34,427 nt of DNA from CAZEBW01 sp964510205 (GTDB lineage: Bacteria > Chloroflexota > Anaerolineae > VGOG01): positions 1 to 34,427 of the forward strand of contig CAZEBW010000036.1 of the NCBI GenBank assembly GCA_964510205.1. The letters are read 5' to 3'. Made by a program: the position numbers and the translations under genes. Shown here in pieces: positions 30,061 to 34,427 of the stretch. Every line of letters starts with the position of its first letter. Position 1 is the stretch's first letter. The notes beneath the pieces were generated by a model. The model was not told where the DNA came from, searched no databases, and was given only the letters and a program-made list of their open reading frames with translations.

Positions 30061-30190
30061 CGGAAGCTCCTCACCGACTTCCGCCTGGCGATCAATCGCC
30101 AGGCTAAGAAGTCCAGGCCCGCTTCAGCGGGCTATCTCAGGGCGATTTGTCGCCCTTTACCCTCTCCGCCCGACGATTCACCGTCGGGCG
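30061..30190. repeat. Array of five consecutive hairpins
   Basis: Five short stem-loops follow one another: CGGAAG...CTTCCG (30061-30083), CCTGGCGA-type (30083-30104), GCCCGC...GCGGGC (30117-30132), AGGGCGA...TCGCCCT (30139-30156) and CGCCCGACG...CGTCGGGCG (30167-30190). Three of them have 4-nt loops. The reading frame stays open through the array, but the translated residues look unlike the protein that follows. I recall similar hairpin arrays as dispersed intergenic repeats in Chloroflexota and other phyla. Confidence 0.8.
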
Positions 30191-30202
30191 CCCCGGCGAC
30201 GA

Positions 30203-32491
30203 GTGGTTTCCGAACACTCTCTCAGACCCGGAATCGCAGTCTTCGTTGCTCTCTTCCTGGCCTCGGCCTCGGGCCTCATTTTCGAAATCGCCCTCACCCG
30301 CCTCTTTTCACTCTACTTCCAGTATCACTTCGCTTTCCTGGCCGTCTCCCTGGCCGTGCTCGGGCTGAGCTTGGGCGCTGCCCTGGGCCGCTTCGTGGCT
30401 CCCTCTGATCCAAAATCTGCCAGCGGAAAGGACTTGCTGATCACCCTGATTGCGCTCAGCCTGAGTTTCCCTGTGACTGCCATCGTCATGGCCTGGCTGC
30501 CCTCGGCGGCCTCGGTGCTCCCCTACGCAGCGGTAGCGTTGATTCCCTTTGTGCTGATCGGCCTCTTTGCCGCCCTCACCTTTGCTCACTTTGCTGTCCA
30601 CAGCGGCTTGCTTTACGCGGCCGATCTGACCGGCGCGGCCCTGGGAGTGGTCTCGGCTCTGGGTCTGTTGACGCTGACGAGCGCCTTTAGCGTGGTGATC
30701 TTGTTGGGAGCGGTGGCCGGGCTGGCGGCTGTTATCCTGGCCGTCTCCTCAAGGCGCTATCTGCCCGGCGCGCTTCTGGCTTTGCTCTTCGGTGCCAGTC
30801 TGTGGGGCGTCAATCTGGCTTGCGACTGGATTGACTACTCCCCAGCACGCCTGGCCGCCGCACCCCGCGACAAGACCATGATCGCCGTCCTGAACGACCC
30901 CTCCCAGTCGGCCCGCATCGTGTATACGGCTGGCAGTCCCTTCGCCCGGGTGGACGTGGTGGAGACGGGCGACGCCGAAGCTAGGTTCGTCTTCACCGAT
31001 GGCGGCGCTGGCAGTTACATGCTCCGCTTCGATGGGGACCTGGAGAAAGTGGCGCGCCTGCAGAACTCGGTGGAGTTCATCCCCTTCGTCCTTGGCTCGA
31101 CCGAGCGGACGTTGGTCATCGGCGCGGGGGCGGGCAAAGACGTGGTGCTGGCCCTGCTGGCCGGCGCAGAACGGATCACGGCGGTGGAGGTCAATCCGGC
31201 CATGGTGAAAGCTACCCGTCACTTCGCTGACTACAACGGGCACATCCTGGACCGGCCGGAGGTAGACCTGGTGGTGGGCGATGCTCGCACCTTCAGCGAA
31301 CGAAGCGCGGACCGCTACGACCTCATCTACCTCAACCTGGTCTACACCCAGGCCGCCGAGCCGGCCAGCCAGGCCCTGGTGGAAAACTACATCTTCACGC
31401 GGCAGGCCTTCCGGACCTATTTGGATCACCTGGCCCCTGGCGGTCATCTGGCCATCGTCTCCCACAGCGCGCTGGAGGGCAGCCGGGCCGCCATCACTGC
31501 GTTGCAGGTTCTGGCCGATGGCGGAAAATCGCTGCCCCAGGCTCTGGAGCACATGGCCCTGCTGATGGTTCCGGCCGACGATCCCACGCAACGGACGACG
31601 GTGATGGTGTTGGGGAAAGAGCCTCTGCAGGATAGGGAGATCCGTGCGCTGGCGACGGTGGCGAATCGTTTGGGCCTGCAGCCCCTTTTTCTGTCGGACG
31701 TGTTCGAGCTGCCCTTTGCCCCGCTGCAGCGGGGGAGCAGCCTGGAGGAATTCTTGGCCGGAGACCCCACCTACGACCTGAGCCCAACGGACGACGATCA
31801 ACCCTACTTCTTCAAGCTCGATCCTGGCCTGCCATCCCCGGTCCAGCAGGCGTTGACGGCAGCAGGCGTCCTTGCCGCTGCGCTACTTCTTTTGAGTCTG
31901 TGGCCAGCAGGCGTGGCCGGCGGCGGCTGGAGGTGGGTCGGCCTGGCGACCTACGCTGCGCTGATTGGGGCCGGCTTCATGCTGGTGGAGATACCGCTGA
32001 TTCAGCGTTTCCAGCTTTTGCTGGGGTATCCGGTCCTGTCGGTGGCGACGGTGCTGGGCACGCTGCTGCTGGCGGGCGGACTTGGCAGTCTGCTCAGCCA
32101 GCGCTGGTCGGAGACCAGCTTACTTCGGTGGGTCATCGTGGCCGCGCTGTGGATCGGCGGGGTGGCTCTGCTGTACCGGTTGATTCTGCCATCGCTGGTG
32201 CGCCAGTTGCTGGCCGCGCCGCTGGCCTGGCGGGTGTTGGCCGCCATCGGCCTGACAGCGCTGCTGGGAATTCCCCTGGGTGTCCCCTTCCCCAGCCTGA
32301 TGCGCCTGGCTCGCCGATATCAGCAGCGCGTGCCTCTGCTTTGCGCGCTCAACGGCGCGTTCTCCGTGCTGGGTTCCACATTGGCCGTCGTTCTGTCCAT
32401 GACCTGGGGCTTCAGTTGGGCGTTGACCACAGGGGCGGGGCTGTATCTGTTGTTGGGTGCGCTGGTTTGGATGCTCCTGCACAGTGGCTAA
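30203..32491 (+). CDS. Polytopic membrane protein with spermidine-synthase-like domain, copy 2
   Basis: 762 aa from the GTG at 30203, or 818 aa from a GTG at 30035 that overlaps the permease stop. I prefer 30203 because the extra residues are encoded by a hairpin array and membrane segments begin just after it. Layout is as in copy 1: N-terminal membrane block (EIALTRLFSLYFQYHFAFLAVS), Rossmann domain with an intact glycine-rich motif (VIGAGAGKDVVLALL), acidic EVNP and GDARTF, then a C-terminal membrane block with LVEIPLIQRFQLLLGYP. The substrate is unknown; a polyamine-related or methyl-transfer role is only suggested by the fold. Its place inside a sugar-uptake operon is unexplained. Confidence 0.78.
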   Translation: MVSEHSLRPGIAVFVALFLASASGLIFEIALTRLFSLYFQYHFAFLAVSLAVLGLSLGAALGRFVAPSDPKSASGKDLLITLIALSLSFPVTAIVMAWLPSAASVLPYAAVALIPFVLIGLFAALTFAHFAVHSGLLYAADLTGAALGVVSALGLLTLTSAFSVVILLGAVAGLAAVILAVSSRRYLPGALLALLFGASLWGVNLACDWIDYSPARLAAAPRDKTMIAVLNDPSQSARIVYTAGSPFARVDVVETGDAEARFVFTDGGAGSYMLRFDGDLEKVARLQNSVEFIPFVLGSTERTLVIGAGAGKDVVLALLAGAERITAVEVNPAMVKATRHFADYNGHILDRPEVDLVVGDARTFSERSADRYDLIYLNLVYTQAAEPASQALVENYIFTRQAFRTYLDHLAPGGHLAIVSHSALEGSRAAITALQVLADGGKSLPQALEHMALLMVPADDPTQRTTVMVLGKEPLQDREIRALATVANRLGLQPLFLSDVFELPFAPLQRGSSLEEFLAGDPTYDLSPTDDDQPYFFKLDPGLPSPVQQALTAAGVLAAALLLLSLWPAGVAGGGWRWVGLATYAALIGAGFMLVEIPLIQRFQLLLGYPVLSVATVLGTLLLAGGLGSLLSQRWSETSLLRWVIVAALWIGGVALLYRLILPSLVRQLLAAPLAWRVLAAIGLTALLGIPLGVPFPSLMRLARRYQQRVPLLCALNGAFSVLGSTLAVVLSMTWGFSWALTTGAGLYLLLGALVWMLLHSG

Positions 32492-32503
32492 AGAGGTGTT
32501 TCA

Positions 32504-33697
32504 ATGAAAATAGGTGTCATCTCTCCCCAAGACTGGGGCCTCCCAGTCGCCGGTACAACTTCTGAAACCGCCGTCTCCGGTTTGGGCGCCTCCCCGGCGG
32601 AACTCGAGCGGCGCATGCGGGGCAACGTCTGCCAGTGGCTGCCCCGCCAGCTAGACCCCGAGACGGGCGCCTTCTACGGCTTCTACCGCGCCCCCGACGG
32701 ATACCGCGAACCGCCCCAGACTGCAAATCTGATCGCCAGTTGGCAGTTGATGGCCGCTTACGACCGCTTTGGCAATGACCAATTCCTGGAACGTGCTCAA
32801 CGGGCGCTGGATTTCTACTACCGCCGCTTCGTGGTCAGCCATCCCATGAGTGTGGTCGGGGGCGGGGCGCGCGACGGCGTGGCAACGCAGGAGATATGGA
32901 CCAAGTTCAGCGCGGAATTCGTGATCGGCGCCCTGGGTTTGTACCGCCGCACAGAGAAAAACGCGTGGCTAGAGCGGGCCGAGCAGAGCGGGCGATACCT
33001 ACTTCAGGCGGCGCGCCACGGCTTCGCCCCCAAATACCGTTTGGACAGCGGCCGCTGGGGGGATTTGAGCTTTGGCTGGGACTCCTGGGGCCGCGTCGTC
33101 GAGGCCTGTCTTGACCTGGCTGCGGTTACGGAGGATGCGAGTTGGCAGGAACTGGCCCTGCGCTGGGGGGAGCACGGCCTCTCCATCCAGGCCGAGGACG
33201 GCTGCTTTTATCTGATTGACCAGGAGTACTACAACACCGACCTGGCGGCCGACGAGCTGCGCGCCCTGACCTTTCTTTACGAGCTCACCGAAGACGAGCG
33301 CTTCCTGCAGGCTGCCCTGCGTTTCGCCGACTGGCACCTGGCCCACCAACGCTCCGATGGCGCCTGGGCCATGACCCTGGATCGCGACGGGAACGTGGTC
33401 GTCTCCACCGTTGGGCCGGGGGATGTTCCCAACATCGCCATCGCCCTGTTTCGCCTGCACCACGTAACCGTCGAAGCCCGTTACCTGGACGCGGCCCTGC
33501 TGGCCCTCAGGTATTCCCTCTCCAAACAGATTTTGCCCGGCAGCGATCAACCTTATGCCGACGATCCCAACGTGCAGTGGGGATTTTGGTCCTGGGATCC
33601 GTACTACGACTATAGCGTGTCTGGCGATCAGTCCACCCACCACGTGCGAGGGATGATGTTTGCGCTGGATTATTTGGGTTCGGAACACTCTGGTTGA
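32504..33697 (+). CDS. Six-hairpin (alpha/alpha-barrel) glycosidase-like protein
   Basis: A 397-aa soluble protein without signal peptide. Repeated helix-pair motifs (LIASWQLMAAYDRFGNDQFLERAQRALDFYYR, EFVIGALGLYRRTEKNAWLE, VVEACLDLAAVTEDASWQE, ALRFADWHLAHQ) mark a toroid of six helical hairpins, as in AGE epimerases and GH88/GH105-type hydrolases. Conserved-looking aromatic and acidic residues (GGGARDGVATQEIW, FGWDSWGRV, WGFWSWDPYYDY) could line an active site. I cannot assign a family. It lies 12 nt after the previous gene and probably acts on the imported sugar. Confidence 0.65.
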   Translation: MKIGVISPQDWGLPVAGTTSETAVSGLGASPAELERRMRGNVCQWLPRQLDPETGAFYGFYRAPDGYREPPQTANLIASWQLMAAYDRFGNDQFLERAQRALDFYYRRFVVSHPMSVVGGGARDGVATQEIWTKFSAEFVIGALGLYRRTEKNAWLERAEQSGRYLLQAARHGFAPKYRLDSGRWGDLSFGWDSWGRVVEACLDLAAVTEDASWQELALRWGEHGLSIQAEDGCFYLIDQEYYNTDLAADELRALTFLYELTEDERFLQAALRFADWHLAHQRSDGAWAMTLDRDGNVVVSTVGPGDVPNIAIALFRLHHVTVEARYLDAALLALRYSLSKQILPGSDQPYADDPNVQWGFWSWDPYYDYSVSGDQSTHHVRGMMFALDYLGSEHSG

Positions 33698-33720
33698 TGC
33701 CCACTACGACGGATTGATGC

Positions 33721-33749
33721 TTGACGTTTATTCTTTCTTGTGGTACACT
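33721..33749 (+). promoter_or_regulatory. Sigma-70-type promoter of the DUF3782 gene
   Basis: -35 TTGACG (33721-33726, 5 of 6), a 17-bp spacer and -10 TACACT (33744-33749, 4 of 6). Transcription would start near 33756, about 107 nt upstream of the ATG. Confidence 0.6.
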
Positions 33750-33862
33750 AAAGTCAGTACCCAGGTGGACGAGGGACTCGTGGACAAGTTCGTGTAATAT
33801 CCTGGCGTTGAGGAGATGCGCTTTTGGGCGCTGGGGGTTCACAGGGACTATGGAGGGAAACA

Positions 33863-34360
33863 ATGAGCGTAAGGTGGGATGAGAAAAACAGGAAGTGGGA
33901 CGAAAACCAGAAGGTGATCAACCAAATGCTGCAAGAAATCCAGGGCCTATCTCGCAAGCGCGACAGTACCATTGGGGCGCTGGGGGCGCGGTGGGGGTTA
34001 TATACCGAGCAATCCTTTAGAAACGCCCTGAAAGCCATCCTGGAGGAGTCCTTTGACGTCGAGGTGCGAAACGTCACTGAGTTTGACGAAGCGGGCTACG
34101 TCTTTGGCCATCCCGACCAGGTGGAGTTGGATATCATCATTAAGGATGGCGTGTTGATCATCTGCGAGATCAAATCCTCAATGAGCCGCAGCGATATGTA
34201 TACCTTTGATCGTAAGGTCGAGTTCTATGAGCAAGGACATCAGCAAAAGGCTACCAGGAAGCTGGTCATCTCGCCGATGGTGGACGAGTACGCCCAGCGT
34301 GTAGCGGAGAAGTTGGGGATAGAAGTGTACAGTTATGCAGAGGCTGTGGAGGCGCTCTAG
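33863..34360 (+). CDS. DUF3782 family protein (PD-(D/E)XK-type)
   Basis: A 165-aa protein whose start at 33863 has GGAGGG upstream. A helical, charged N-terminus (about residues 1-40, DEKNRKWDENQKVINQML) precedes a nuclease-like core: LGARWGLYTEQSFRNALKAIL, VELDIIIKDGVLIICEIKSS (D, E-x-K of the PD-(D/E)XK pattern) and FDRKVEFYEQ. This fits the DUF3782 family, common in cyanobacteria and Chloroflexota. Its function is unknown. It has its own promoter and stands alone near the right edge. Confidence 0.8.
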   Translation: MSVRWDEKNRKWDENQKVINQMLQEIQGLSRKRDSTIGALGARWGLYTEQSFRNALKAILEESFDVEVRNVTEFDEAGYVFGHPDQVELDIIIKDGVLIICEIKSSMSRSDMYTFDRKVEFYEQGHQQKATRKLVISPMVDEYAQRVAEKLGIEVYSYAEAVEAL

Positions 34361-34427
34361 TCAGATACAGATCCTTAGCCTGTTTTTCGCACATTACAAA
34401 CGGAATAGAGAGCGAGGTTTGAGCGAC

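Overview
The window looks like a chromosomal segment of a GC-rich member of the Chloroflexota (Anaerolineae/Caldilineae-like), probably from an uncultured lineage. The reasons are two DUF881 proteins, a secreted glycosidase ending in the short FLPLMMK-type tail I associate with Chloroflexota exoproteins, a solute-binding lipoprotein with a repetitive Glu/Val/Lys linker, two large polytopic spermidine-synthase-like proteins, and many small palindromic repeats in the gaps. The taxonomic call is inference; no rRNA or tRNA gene was found.

Layout. 1-212: tandem 111-bp repeat at the window edge. 213-1892 (minus): rpiB-deoC, both with extra N-terminal regions that begin with a short amphipathic helix, as in cargo of sugar-phosphate-utilising bacterial microcompartments. 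2024-2638 (minus): signal peptidase I. 2972-5225 (plus): CARDB-like lipoprotein and two DUF881 proteins separated by a MITE-like palindrome. 5283-5522 (minus): FmdB-type zinc ribbon, sharing a terminator with the DUF881 gene. 5683-8534: tldD-tldE protease pair. 8625-12151: GalE-like epimerase overlapping a membrane spermidine-synthase-like protein. 12433-13482: Ca2+/H+ antiporter behind a long AT-rich leader. 13575-16307: secreted clan-A glycosidase. 16367-23159: nitroreductase, two DUF488 proteins, a GxxExxY nuclease-like protein, a probable dual-OB protein, and a RecQ helicase with an N-terminal DUF559 (Vsr-like) nuclease domain. 23164-33697: LacI-controlled sugar locus (autoregulated LacI repressor, GH65 disaccharide phosphorylase, solute-binding protein, two permeases, a second spermidine-synthase-like protein, a six-hairpin glycosidase-like protein). 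33863-34360: DUF3782-type PD-(D/E)XK protein.

How the parts fit. The sugar locus reads as import of an oligosaccharide by an ABC transporter (its ATPase is not in the window), then phosphorolysis by the GH65 enzyme, under a LacI repressor with two perfect 12-bp operators at its own promoter. The rpiB-deoC pair probably handles pentose/deoxypentose phosphates, perhaps inside a microcompartment whose shell genes would lie beyond the left edge.

The most unusual signal is in 18.0-20.1 kb. Two genes with nuclease-like folds (GxxExxY and DUF559) are each bracketed by copies of their own palindrome family. The second copy of the DUF559-flanking palindrome is translated in frame and joins DUF559 to the TPR-RecQ protein. 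A similar palindrome is translated inside a membrane protein at 10.2 kb. This suggests spreading palindromes linked to small nucleases, by analogy with REP/RAYT systems but with unrelated enzymes. It is a hypothesis, not a demonstrated system.
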